Origin: CAVVGZ01 sp963747965
Lineage (GTDB): Bacteria; Chloroflexota; Anaerolineae; Anaerolineales; Anaerolineaceae
Assembly (NCBI GenBank): GCA_963747965.1
Contig: CAVVGZ010000007.1
Span: forward strand, 806,001 to 870,000
Direction: 5' to 3'
DNA length: 64,000 bases
The notes below the pieces were generated by a model. It made no database searches. It was not told where the DNA came from and saw only the letters and a program-made list of their open reading frames with translations. The position numbers and the translations under genes are program-made. Below, in pieces: positions 34,357-42,669 of this stretch; the stretch's first letter is position 1, and each line of letters begins with the position of its first letter.

Positions 34357-36152
34357 TCATCCCCCAGCCGTAAGACTGCCATGAATGCCTCTTGGGGGAT
34401 CTCTACATTCCCAACCATCTTCATTCGCTTTTTGCCTTTTTTTTGCTTTTCGAGCAATTTCTTCTTGCGAGAGATATCCCCCCCATAGCATTTTGCCAGA
34501 ACATCCTTACGCAAGGCTTTTACGTTAGCCCGTGAGATAACCCGCCCCTCCGAAGATGCCTGTATTGGTACATCAAATAACTGCCTGGGGATAAGCTTCC
34601 TTAATTTAGTAACCAATGCCTGTCCCTGATGATAAGCATCCTCTTTGTGGACAATGGCAGTAAGGGCATCGACTGGCTCTCCACCCACCAGAACCTCCAG
34701 TTTTACCAGATTGCCGGATCGATATTCAGCAAACTGGTAATCCATTGAGGCATAACCGCGCGTGCGGGACTTTAGCTCGTCAAAGAAATTGACAATAAGC
34801 TCGGAAAGGGGGATTTCAAAGCTCATGTGGATCCGGTTGGGAGCCGGATATTCCTGGGTAATATAAATTCCACGGTGATTCTTTACCAGCTCCATGATGG
34901 TGCCATAATAATCCACCGGGCTGAAAATTTGCAGGTACATCCATGGCTCTCTTATATCTTCCACACCCTCTTCATCCGGAAGCAGTGCTGGTGAATCTAT
35001 GCGGATTGGTCTTCCACCGGTCAGGATGACTTCATACTCTACCGATGGGGCGGTAACCACAATATCCAGGAAATACTCTCTTTCCAGCCTTTCCTGGATA
35101 ATCTCCATATGGAACAAACCCAGAAAACCACATCGAAAGCCAAAATTTAATGCCTGGGATTTTTCAGGCTGGTAAAACAAAGAGGCATCATTTAGCTGGA
35201 GTTTTTCCAAAGAATCCCGCAATTCCTCGTAATCATCTCCATCTACCGGATAAATACCGGCAAACACCATTGGTTTTATTTTTTGATATCCGTGTAAAGG
35301 TTCTTTGGCAGGTTGGTTTGTATTGGTAAAAGTATCCCCTACCCGGCACTCAGAGACGGTTTTTAGCCCGGTAGCAATATATCCAACATCGCCAGCCGAA
35401 AGAGTATCAACCGGTTTCATTCCAGGAGAAAAAATCCCAATCTCCAGTGGTTTAATGGTGGTGCCTGTAACCATTAATCGCAGCGAATCTGTCAGGATTA
35501 ATGATCCTTCCATTACCCTGATATAAGCAATAACCCCTTTATATGCATCATAATGGGAATCGAATATCAAGGCTCTTAATGGATCGGCTGGATTCCCTTT
35601 TGGAGGAGGAATCCGGGCGACAATCGCCTCAAGCACCTTGTCCACATTTTTACCTTCCTTGGCAGAAATGCACAAAACCTCAGAAATCGGGGTGCCCAAT
35701 AAATTTGAGATCTCTTCTGAAACTTCTTCAGGTCGCGCAGAGGGCAGGTCTATTTTATTGATTACCGGAATTATCACCAGGTCGGCTTCCAGGGCGATAT
35801 AAAGATTTGCCAGCGTTTGTGCTTCAATTCCCTGAGTGGCATCAACGACCAGGACCGCACCCTCGCAGGAAAATAATGCCCGGCTGACTTCATACGAAAA
35901 ATCTACATGGCCGGGTGTATCAATCAGGTTCAGCCAGTAGGTTTGTCCATCTTCAGCTGTATAGTGCATGCGGACTGCCGAAGCTTTAATGGTAACGCCC
36001 TTTTCCCTTTCCAGATCCATGCTGTCCAATACCTGGTTTACCATATCCCGGTCAGAAATGGTTCCAGTCATCTGCAGCATACGATCCGCCAGGGTTGACT
36101 TGCCGTGATCTATATGAGCAATAATACAGAAATTTCGGATTTGTTCACTCAT
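34353..36152 (-). CDS. lepA: Elongation factor 4 (LepA) ribosomal GTPase
   Basis: A 599-residue translational GTPase that acts on stalled or mis-translocated ribosomes. GTPase motifs are AHIDHGKST (G1), KGVTIKAS (G2), LIDTPGHVDF (G3), VINKIDLP (G4) and CISAKEG (G5). The LepA-specific C-terminal domain is present (ISRANVKALRKDVLAKCYGGDISRKKKLLEKQKKGKKRMK). The length is exactly as expected. It is the first gene of the run leading into the glycosylation genes, joined to the membrane protein gene by a 4-base overlap, and starts 71 bases after tlyA. Confidence 0.97.
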   Translation of the reverse strand: MSEQIRNFCIIAHIDHGKSTLADRMLQMTGTISDRDMVNQVLDSMDLEREKGVTIKASAVRMHYTAEDGQTYWLNLIDTPGHVDFSYEVSRALFSCEGAVLVVDATQGIEAQTLANLYIALEADLVIIPVINKIDLPSARPEEVSEEISNLLGTPISEVLCISAKEGKNVDKVLEAIVARIPPPKGNPADPLRALIFDSHYDAYKGVIAYIRVMEGSLILTDSLRLMVTGTTIKPLEIGIFSPGMKPVDTLSAGDVGYIATGLKTVSECRVGDTFTNTNQPAKEPLHGYQKIKPMVFAGIYPVDGDDYEELRDSLEKLQLNDASLFYQPEKSQALNFGFRCGFLGLFHMEIIQERLEREYFLDIVVTAPSVEYEVILTGGRPIRIDSPALLPDEEGVEDIREPWMYLQIFSPVDYYGTIMELVKNHRGIYITQEYPAPNRIHMSFEIPLSELIVNFFDELKSRTRGYASMDYQFAEYRSGNLVKLEVLVGGEPVDALTAIVHKEDAYHQGQALVTKLRKLIPRQLFDVPIQASSEGRVISRANVKALRKDVLAKCYGGDISRKKKLLEKQKKGKKRMKMVGNVEIPQEAFMAVLRLGDE

Positions 36153-36223
36153 AGACGGCTAGTAGTATACCTTATTTTATTAGACAACATACCTGCGGGC
36201 TCGTCTTCCGCCTGGTTACGCAA

Positions 36224-37015
36224 TTATCCCTGCTCTCCAATAACTGCGTCAATCATTGGCAGAAATGGCGGTGGATTAACCGAAGGGTATTTGAAGTGAG
36301 CCAGGAATTCTATATTCCCTTTATGCCCAATTATAGGGGAACGAATCAAACCCCTGCACTCATAATTGCTGCGTTCTGCAAATGACAATACCTTCTGAAG
36401 CACCTTTCGGTGGATCTCAGCACTGCGGATTACACCTTTTCCCCGGGCGGCATCCTTAACCCCCGCCTCAAATTGAGGTTTTATAAGGGCTACAACCTGC
36501 CCTCCCTCGGGTTGGAACCAGCCAGCACAGACAGGCAGCAGAATATTCAGGGAAATGAAAGAAGCATCAATCGTAACAAGTTCTATTTTCTCCGGAAAGG
36601 CATCAACAAATCTTGCATTGGTTCGCTCCATCACGATGACACGGGGGTGGTTGCGTAGTTTCCAATGCAGGACACCATATCCAACATCAACTGCAAAAAC
36701 TTTCTCTGCCCCATGCTGAAGGAGGCAATCTGTAAAACCCCCTGTTGATGATCCAACATCCACACAAATCCTGCCAATTAGATCGGTTAAATTAAATGCA
36801 GTGAGAGCAGCCTCTAACTTTTCACCCCCGCGTGATACAAATGGCGGAGCGTGCTGTATTGTGATATCCGCATCTACAGCAACCATATCGGAGGCTTTCA
36901 ATACCATTTGCCCATTCACAGCAACCTCCCCGGCCATGATTAATCGTTGTGCCTTGGAACGGCTTTCAACCAGCTTGAGCTGCATCATGAGAACATCTAA
37001 TCGTACTTTACTCAT
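36224..37015 (-). CDS. tlyA: TlyA-family rRNA (ribose-2'-O) methyltransferase / hemolysin-A homologue
   Basis: A 263-residue protein with an N-terminal S4 RNA-binding domain (VRLDVLMMQLKLVESRSKAQRLIMAGEVAVNG) and a FtsJ-type Rossmann methyltransferase (FVSRGGEKLEAALTAF, ICVDVGSSTGGFTDCLLQHGA, VDVGYGVLHWKLR). TlyA proteins methylate 16S C1409 and/or 23S C1920; in some organisms they were first reported as haemolysins. The first of the long minus-strand run, it is divergent from the UbiA-family gene with 57 bases between the starts, so both promoters must share that interval. Confidence 0.94.
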   Translation of the reverse strand: MSKVRLDVLMMQLKLVESRSKAQRLIMAGEVAVNGQMVLKASDMVAVDADITIQHAPPFVSRGGEKLEAALTAFNLTDLIGRICVDVGSSTGGFTDCLLQHGAEKVFAVDVGYGVLHWKLRNHPRVIVMERTNARFVDAFPEKIELVTIDASFISLNILLPVCAGWFQPEGGQVVALIKPQFEAGVKDAARGKGVIRSAEIHRKVLQKVLSFAERSNYECRGLIRSPIIGHKGNIEFLAHFKYPSVNPPPFLPMIDAVIGEQG

Positions 37016-37072
37016 TGAATAATTTTACTTTGTAGATGCGGGTTAGCAAAAAATTTATGATATGATATCGCC

Positions 37073-37942
37073 ATGATTAAAGCAATTATTAAAACAATGC
37101 GTCCAAAACAATGGACAAAGAACCTCTTTATATTTGCTGCTCTGGTTTTTGACAGGCAGTTGACCAATCCCGAGGCACTTCTTCAAACCATTTTTGGTTT
37201 TTTCTTATTCAGTTTCCTCTCCAGCACTGTTTATATCATTAATGATATTGCGGATATAGAGGCAGATCGCAAACACCCAAGAAAGATGAACAGGCCAATT
37301 GCGTCTGGTCAATTACCTATTAAGGTTGCCGCAGTTGTGGCCATGGTGATTGTTGTGATCACTCTTACCCTGTCCTATTTGCTTTCTCCTTCATTTATGT
37401 TGATCAGCCTGATTTATTTCATTACTTTCCTGCTCTATTCATTCTGGTTAAAACACGTACCTTTAATCGATGTGATGATTATTGCGGCAGGTTTTGTAAT
37501 GAGGGTTGCAGCTGGTGTAAGCCTTATCCAGGTAGAACGGTTTTCTCCTTGGCTCTACGTGGTTACCACCCTGCTTGCCCTCTATATCGGGTTTGGAAAA
37601 CGCCGCGCTGAGCTTATGCTTTTAGATGATGATGCAAACTCCCACAGGCGTGTCCTGGATGGCTACAGTATCCCCTTCCTGGACACCCTGATCACAATTG
37701 TATCCAGCACAACCATCATGGCATACAGCCTGTATACCTTCTCCGCTCCAAATTTACCCGATAATCATGCCATGATGCTCACCATTCCATTTGTAATTTA
37801 CGGGATTTTCCGCTATCTTTTCCTCATCCAGATGCAGGGTGAAGGTGGGGCACCGGATGAACTGGTGCTTTCCGACCGTCCTTTACAGGTTACCATTGCG
37901 ATGTATGGATTGTCTGTATTAATCATTTTTTACCTCTATTGA
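37073..37942 (+). CDS. UbiA-family prenyltransferase, decaprenyl-phosphate phosphoribosyltransferase-like
   Basis: A 289-residue membrane prenyltransferase with about nine helices. The first aspartate-rich motif is NDIADIEADRKHPRKMNRPIASG and the second region is FWLKHVPLIDVMIIAAGFVMRVAAG. The start RPKQWTKNLFIFAALVF is characteristic of the DPPR-synthase branch (mycobacterial UbiA/Rv3806c), which transfers phosphoribose from PRPP onto polyprenyl phosphate for arabinan synthesis. The exact acceptor here is inferred. It is followed 18 bases later by mevalonate kinase and then IPK, so lipid-carrier synthesis and use are linked in one transcription unit. Confidence 0.85.
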   Translation: MIKAIIKTMRPKQWTKNLFIFAALVFDRQLTNPEALLQTIFGFFLFSFLSSTVYIINDIADIEADRKHPRKMNRPIASGQLPIKVAAVVAMVIVVITLTLSYLLSPSFMLISLIYFITFLLYSFWLKHVPLIDVMIIAAGFVMRVAAGVSLIQVERFSPWLYVVTTLLALYIGFGKRRAELMLLDDDANSHRRVLDGYSIPFLDTLITIVSSTTIMAYSLYTFSAPNLPDNHAMMLTIPFVIYGIFRYLFLIQMQGEGGAPDELVLSDRPLQVTIAMYGLSVLIIFYLY

Positions 37943-37960
37943 TCCGGAAACCACCCAATT

Positions 37961-38197
37961 ATGACGATTTGGTCTGCTACTTCTCCAGGTAAGGTAATTT
38001 TATTCGGGGAACATGCAGTTGTTTATGGATATCCGGCAATTGCAGCTCCGGTGACTCAGTTAAAAGCGCATGTAAGGATTGAAACAATCAGTGAAAATGA
38101 TCCCGGAAAAATCCAATTAAATGCCCCGGATATAGGGTATCCACGGGGATATCAACCTCCTTCCCCAAACAAACCCTATCCGGGTTTTAGTTTGTAA
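37961..38197 (+). CDS. mvk: Mevalonate kinase, N-terminal fragment
   Basis: The start of a GHMP kinase: SATSPGKVILFGEHAVVYGYPAIAAPV, the substrate-binding strand and loop. The frame ends in an early stop after NKPYPGFSL. The remaining protein continues in another frame (38184 onward), implying one base gained or lost near CCGGGTTTTAG (about 38180-38190). Confidence 0.85.
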   Translation: MTIWSATSPGKVILFGEHAVVYGYPAIAAPVTQLKAHVRIETISENDPGKIQLNAPDIGYPRGYQPPSPNKPYPGFSL

Positions 38198-38915
38198 TCT
38201 CCTTGATTACTTCAATAATCCATCACTGCCTGCCTTGAAAATCTCCATCCATTCGGAAATTCCGGTTGCTGCCGGTATGGGTTCGGGAGCTGCTATATCA
38301 ACTGCCCTTATCAAAGCCTTCGCCAGTATGGTGAATCAACCATTAACCCTCGAAGAAATATCCGCCCTGGCTTTTGATATTGAGAAAATCTATCACGGTA
38401 ATCCTTCCGGGATTGATAATACGGTCATCACTTACCAGGAACCGGTATACTTCCAACGCGGTCGACCCTTTATACCCGTGAAGGTCGCTCAGCCTGTAAA
38501 AATTATTATTGCAGATACCGGGATTAAGAAAGAAACAGCCAGGGTGGTTGCCCAGGTTAGAAGCAGTTGGCAGGCAGACACCAACACATTCAACAGAATA
38601 TTTCACGAAATTGGGGAAATCGTCCAGCAAGCCAGAAATTGCCTGGAAAATGGATTTGTTGACCCGCTTGGATTGCTCATGAACAGGAACCAAAACTTGC
38701 TTTGCGAACTGGGTGTCTCCAGCCCGGAAATTGACCACCTGGTTAAGACCGCCCTAGGATGTAAGGCTCTCGGTGCCAAGCTGAGTGGTGGCGGGCAGGG
38801 AGGGAATATAATTGTACTTCCCATGGATGAGGATGTGGATGGTTTGATGAAAAGCCTGGAGAACGCCGGAGCAGTTAGAACCACCTGCACAACCATTGAC
38901 AATCCCATGGAATAA
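38184..38915 (+). CDS. mvk: Mevalonate kinase, C-terminal fragment
   Basis: Carries the ATP-binding GHMP motif PVAAGMGSGAAISTALIKA, the catalytic region EKIYHGNPSGIDNTVITYQEP and the C-terminal motif GAKLSGGGQGGNIIVL. Together with the first fragment it gives about 317 residues, a normal archaeal/bacterial mevalonate kinase that makes 5-phosphomevalonate. Upstream of the nominal TTG 38235 the frame stays open and includes LLDYFNNPSLPALKIS, as in homologues, so the break is a probable sequencing error. IPK follows after 11 bases. Confidence 0.88.
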   Translation, partial: VLVCNLLDYFNNPSLPALKISIHSEIPVAAGMGSGAAISTALIKAFASMVNQPLTLEEISALAFDIEKIYHGNPSGIDNTVITYQEPVYFQRGRPFIPVKVAQPVKIIIADTGIKKETARVVAQVRSSWQADTNTFNRIFHEIGEIVQQARNCLENGFVDPLGLLMNRNQNLLCELGVSSPEIDHLVKTALGCKALGAKLSGGGQGGNIIVLPMDEDVDGLMKSLENAGAVRTTCTTIDNPME

Positions 38916-38926
38916 GGAAATGACCC

Positions 38927-39727
38927 ATGGATAATCCGCTGATTTTTATAAAATTAGGGGGGTCGCTCATCACTGATAAGGACCAATCCCAGACTGTGCG
39001 CTATGATGTGCTGCTTCGGATCGCTGCCGAGATAAAACACGCTCATGAATCAAAGCCAGCTATACGCCTGCTGATCGGGCATGGCTCCGGTTCATTTGGT
39101 CATATGCCGGCCAGAAAATACGGAACAAGGAAGGGTGTGGATAATCCCCTGCAATGGCAGGGATTTATTGAAGTGTGGTCAGCGGCGCGAAAATTAAATC
39201 AAATTGTGATTGATACACTTATCTCGGTTGGACTGCCCGTGCTGGCTTTTCCCCCTTCAGCTGGAGTAAGAACCGATAACAAAAAAATCATTTCGTGGGA
39301 TCTGGATCCGATGCTTGCGGCAATGTCTGCCGGGATCATCCCGGTGATCGCTGGAGATGTAATTTTTGATCGATCCCTGGGTGGAACAATTCTATCCACG
39401 GAGGAATTATTTCATTACATGGCTAGAATATTCCTGCCAGACCGCATCATTCTTGCAGGGATTGAAGAGGGTGTTTGGGCAGACTACCCGGTATGTACTG
39501 AGCTTATTCATGAGATCAATCCAGATAATTATCAATCTATGAAGCACAGTCTATCCGGTTCGACTTCCGTGGATGTCACCGGCGGGATGGCATTAAAAGT
39601 GTCTACAATGTTGAAACTGGTGAAGGATATCCCGGGTTTGAAAATCTCTATTCTTTCCGGAAATCCTGTGGATAATATTTACCAAAGCCTGACTGGCAGC
39701 CCGGGCGGGACATTGATTTCTCGTTAG
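38927..39727 (+). CDS. ipk: Isopentenyl phosphate kinase
   Basis: A 266-residue amino-acid-kinase-fold enzyme that phosphorylates isopentenyl phosphate to isopentenyl diphosphate. Seen are IFIKLGGSLITDK (Lys and Gly-rich loop), GHGSGSFGHMPARKYGT with the catalytic His of IPK, ISWDLDPMLAAMSAGIIPVIAGDV, and VDVTGGMALKVSTML near the nucleotide site. IPK defines the alternative mevalonate route described in archaea and in some Chloroflexota, which needs phosphomevalonate decarboxylase instead of phosphomevalonate kinase; that decarboxylase is not in this window. It directly follows mevalonate kinase. Confidence 0.93.
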   Translation: MDNPLIFIKLGGSLITDKDQSQTVRYDVLLRIAAEIKHAHESKPAIRLLIGHGSGSFGHMPARKYGTRKGVDNPLQWQGFIEVWSAARKLNQIVIDTLISVGLPVLAFPPSAGVRTDNKKIISWDLDPMLAAMSAGIIPVIAGDVIFDRSLGGTILSTEELFHYMARIFLPDRIILAGIEEGVWADYPVCTELIHEINPDNYQSMKHSLSGSTSVDVTGGMALKVSTMLKLVKDIPGLKISILSGNPVDNIYQSLTGSPGGTLISR

Positions 39728-39760
39728 CATAAAGTCTCCTGAGGAGAAATAATAAAAAAC

Positions 39761-40909
39761 ATGTTGACTCGAGCACAATTGGAATTAAATGAAAACCGTA
39801 CCCTGGCAACCTACGCCATTAAAAGCAAAGACTCCCGGGGACGAAAATATCCTGAAGAGGAGCCTGTATATCGCACATGCTTCCAGAGGGACCGTGATCG
39901 TATCATTCATACCACTGCTTTTCGCAGGCTTGAGTATAAAACCCAGGTGTTTATCAATTATGAAGGAGATTATTACCGGACACGCCTGACCCATACACTC
40001 GAGGTTGCACAAATCGGACGTACAATTGCCCGAGCTTTGGGGGGTAATGAAGACCTGATTGAAACGATCTGCCTGGCTCACGACCTTGGACATCCTCCCT
40101 TCGGGCATTCCGGTGAAACGAGCCTTGCCCGGCTGATGAAAAATTTCGGGGGTTTTGACCATAATAAACAGTCTTTGAGAATTTTGACCCAGCTTGAAAA
40201 AAGGTACCGGGAATTCAACGGCTTGAATCTTACCTGGGAAGTTCTGGAGGGGATTGTAAAACACGAATCCGAATATGATCTCTCTGATTCAAAAGATTAC
40301 AATCCGCATTTGAGAGCATGTCTGGAGGCTCAAATTGCCAACGTGGCGGATGAACTGGCATATACGGCTCATGATCTGGATGACGGACTGCATTCTCAGA
40401 TGATCACCCCATCCATGCTGGGTAATATTGAACTCTGGGAGAACCTGATTATTCAAGTCAGGTGGCACGGAACCGAACTGGATGAATTGACCCGCCATGA
40501 AATCATACGCCAGCTGATTGGCCTGGAAGTAACCGACATCGTGGAAAATACCAGCCGTATGATCAAGGAAAGTGGGTGCAAAACCGTAGCCGATATTCAG
40601 GAACTTGCTTATAATATTGTCTCCTTCAGTGAAGAGATTCACCGGAAAAACCGCCAGCTGAAGGATTTCCTGTTCAAATATCTATACCAGCATTATCGTG
40701 TAAAACGGATGGCGGTTAAAGCAGATAGGGTATTAAACGATTTGTATAATGCTTATAATTCTGAAACCAATATCCTGCCAGACCATATTGAGAGTTCAAT
40801 TGGAGTTTTTGGGAAAGAAAGGACGATATGCGATTATATCGCTGGCATGACGGATCGTTTTGCCATCGATGAACACCGCAGATTATTTGATCCGGCCTTA
40901 CTACCCTGA
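39761..40909 (+). CDS. dgt: dGTPase-like deoxynucleoside triphosphate triphosphohydrolase
   Basis: A 382-residue HD-domain enzyme that removes triphosphate from dNTPs to balance pools. Motifs are RIIHTTAFRRLEYKTQVFINYEGDYYRTRLTHTLEVAQIGR (HD first His), ICLAHDLGHPPFGHSGE (HD and HxxFxH), and LAYTAHDLDDGLHSQMI with the metal aspartate. The length suits the non-enterobacterial subfamily (dGTPase-like type 2). The nearest Shine-Dalgarno (GAGGAG at 39741) is 14 bases before the ATG, a little far but with no better start. It lies in the same run as IPK and greA, a general housekeeping context. Confidence 0.92.
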   Translation: MLTRAQLELNENRTLATYAIKSKDSRGRKYPEEEPVYRTCFQRDRDRIIHTTAFRRLEYKTQVFINYEGDYYRTRLTHTLEVAQIGRTIARALGGNEDLIETICLAHDLGHPPFGHSGETSLARLMKNFGGFDHNKQSLRILTQLEKRYREFNGLNLTWEVLEGIVKHESEYDLSDSKDYNPHLRACLEAQIANVADELAYTAHDLDDGLHSQMITPSMLGNIELWENLIIQVRWHGTELDELTRHEIIRQLIGLEVTDIVENTSRMIKESGCKTVADIQELAYNIVSFSEEIHRKNRQLKDFLFKYLYQHYRVKRMAVKADRVLNDLYNAYNSETNILPDHIESSIGVFGKERTICDYIAGMTDRFAIDEHRRLFDPALLP

Positions 40910-40954
40910 CCCTTCGGATCAACCAAACTTTTATCGCTAAATGATGGAGTAACC

Positions 40955-41437
40955 ATGATAGATGCAACTTACATTACCAAAGAAGGCTCTGAGCGCCTGC
41001 AAAAAGAATTGGACGAATTAAAAGGTACTGCACGCGCCGAATTATCAAAGCGGCTTCGAGAAGCCATCGAGCAGGGAGATCTTTCTGAAAATGCAGATTA
41101 CCTGGCTGCCAAGGAGGAACAGGGATTCCTGGAGGGTCGCATCCAGGAACTTGAATATATTCTAAAAAACGCCAAAATTATTGATGAAATCCCGGTAAGT
41201 TCGGAAGAAATCGGAATTGGTAATCTGGTCACTATTCAGGAGGATGGTTATCCGCCCGAATCCTATCATATGGTAGGCCCCAAAGAAGCAAATCCAAAGA
41301 AGGGGAAAATTTCTTTCGAATCCCCGATAGGTAAGGCTATTCTAACTAAAAGGGTCGGCGATGTCGTCAAGGTGGATACACCGGATGGAGCCCTGGTTAT
41401 AAAAATTATTAAAATTGAAGAATTTCCTCATCACTGA
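40955..41437 (+). CDS. greA: Transcription elongation factor GreA
   Basis: A 160-residue factor that enters the RNA polymerase secondary channel and stimulates cleavage of backtracked RNA. The N-terminal coiled-coil carries the acidic tip (REAIEQGDLSENADYLAAKEEQGFLEGRIQELEYIL, including the D/E pair near residue 41-44), and the C-terminal FKBP-like domain ends SPIGKAILTKRVGDVVKVDTPDGA. The length is normal. It is the last gene of the plus-strand unit, followed by a terminator. Confidence 0.97.
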   Translation: MIDATYITKEGSERLQKELDELKGTARAELSKRLREAIEQGDLSENADYLAAKEEQGFLEGRIQELEYILKNAKIIDEIPVSSEEIGIGNLVTIQEDGYPPESYHMVGPKEANPKKGKISFESPIGKAILTKRVGDVVKVDTPDGALVIKIIKIEEFPHH

Positions 41438-41452
41438 AATAAATTAAAAGAA

Positions 41453-41481
41453 AAAAGACCAGGAGATAAACCTGGTCTTTT
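41453..41481. terminator. Bidirectional intrinsic terminator after greA
   Basis: AAAAGACCAGG (41453-41463) pairs perfectly with CCTGGTCTTTT (41471-41481) around a 7-base loop, with A and T runs on the two sides. It separates greA from the convergent two-TM protein gene. Confidence 0.88.
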
Positions 41482-41502
41482 CTATTAATTAAGGAAACCT
41501 GT

Positions 41503-42558
41503 TTATTTTTTTGGCCATACTGAAAGTTCAATGTCCAACCGCTCAAAGTAACTATTTTCCGGCATGGCGCTTATCCCGTACACAAGATTCACAATATGTG
41601 CCTCAAGTTGAAGTGTTGCCGTCTCCAGGATTATCTGGCTGCCTGGTTGAACCAGAACCGGCTCGCCTTTTGCCATCATTCGTTTACGGAAACTTTCGTC
41701 GTTAAAGGCATTTTCACTCAGCAGCACTTTGGTGATTGTCTGGATATCATTTTTATCAAACAACCATATTTCAAATGCTGTGACTTTCTTTGGTTCACCT
41801 ACCCCGATCGTTTCAGAAATGGTTACCCCGCATTCCCCAAGGAATTCACCACTTTGTGAATCGATACTGTAGGAATCATCATAGAGTTCATCGCCGGCGG
41901 TATATACAGTTGTAAAATTAGCCACCGCTTTATCCGACCCGGTACCGGCGTTATCGATAGTATTGACAGTCTCGACAGTCTCGGCAGGCTCTTCAGCAGG
42001 TGGATATTGACTGGAGTCTATGCTAGGCGGTTTCCCCGGGCTTTTACGCTTGCGGCGAATGAACAAAACATAAACCAGGGCCCCGCCAACAAGCAGTGTC
42101 AGCAGGCAGACAACCAGTAAAAGGACCACGGGGCTGGTTCCCGATCCACTTTCAGTTTCCGATTCACTCTCCACAACAGGGATTGTTGGGGATTGTCCTT
42201 CCGGATTCTCACTTACTGGAGCAGCTTCAACAACATCCTTGGTAAAGTCGTCCAGAGCTTCCTGGTCAACGCTGGTATCCTGTTGAAGTTCCAATAATAA
42301 ATCCGGTGCATCTTCCCCAAGGGCCTCCCAGCGCATACTTGCCATTTGCTGGTCACCATCCGCATCATAAGTCACTACGGTCATTTTTAAGTAATCCAGC
42401 TGGTAATCGTGGCTGAGATTAGATGGGGCAGCGTCTGTCCATTGAACAGGAAAAAGGCCCCATCCCAGTACAACCAGACCAATGATTAATCCCAGGATAA
42501 AAGCAGCTGCACCGGTGTATTTTGGATTTTTGAGGTAAACCGAATATTTTTCCATCAA
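41503..42558 (-). CDS. Two-TM protein of unknown function with conserved C-terminal domain
   Basis: 351 residues, not recognised as a named family. Features in order: a short cytoplasmic start, TM1 (about 16-35), an extracytoplasmic acidic region with LLLELQQDTSVDQEALDDFTKD, a Ser/Glu/Thr-rich linker, TM2 (about 142-166, PVVLLLVVCLLTLLVGGALVYVLF), a basic stop-transfer RRKRK, a Pro/Glu linker and a cytoplasmic C-terminal domain of about 130 residues (YTAGDELYDDSYSIDSQSGEFLGECGV, KKVTAFEIWLFDKNDIQTITKVL). Topology places both termini in the cytoplasm. The C-terminal domain looks like a sensing or scaffold module. It is convergent with greA; topA lies upstream. Confidence 0.7.
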   Translation of the reverse strand: MMEKYSVYLKNPKYTGAAAFILGLIIGLVVLGWGLFPVQWTDAAPSNLSHDYQLDYLKMTVVTYDADGDQQMASMRWEALGEDAPDLLLELQQDTSVDQEALDDFTKDVVEAAPVSENPEGQSPTIPVVESESETESGSGTSPVVLLLVVCLLTLLVGGALVYVLFIRRKRKSPGKPPSIDSSQYPPAEEPAETVETVNTIDNAGTGSDKAVANFTTVYTAGDELYDDSYSIDSQSGEFLGECGVTISETIGVGEPKKVTAFEIWLFDKNDIQTITKVLLSENAFNDESFRKRMMAKGEPVLVQPGSQIILETATLQLEAHIVNLVYGISAMPENSYFERLDIELSVWPKK

Positions 42559-42669
42559 TTTATTCCTCCCTTATAGGAGAGTAGTTACTTTCCAATCCAT
42601 TCCAATATTAATTGTAGAGCAAATTTGATTTATTAGCAATTAAAATCAATTCGACTTTGATAATCCATC

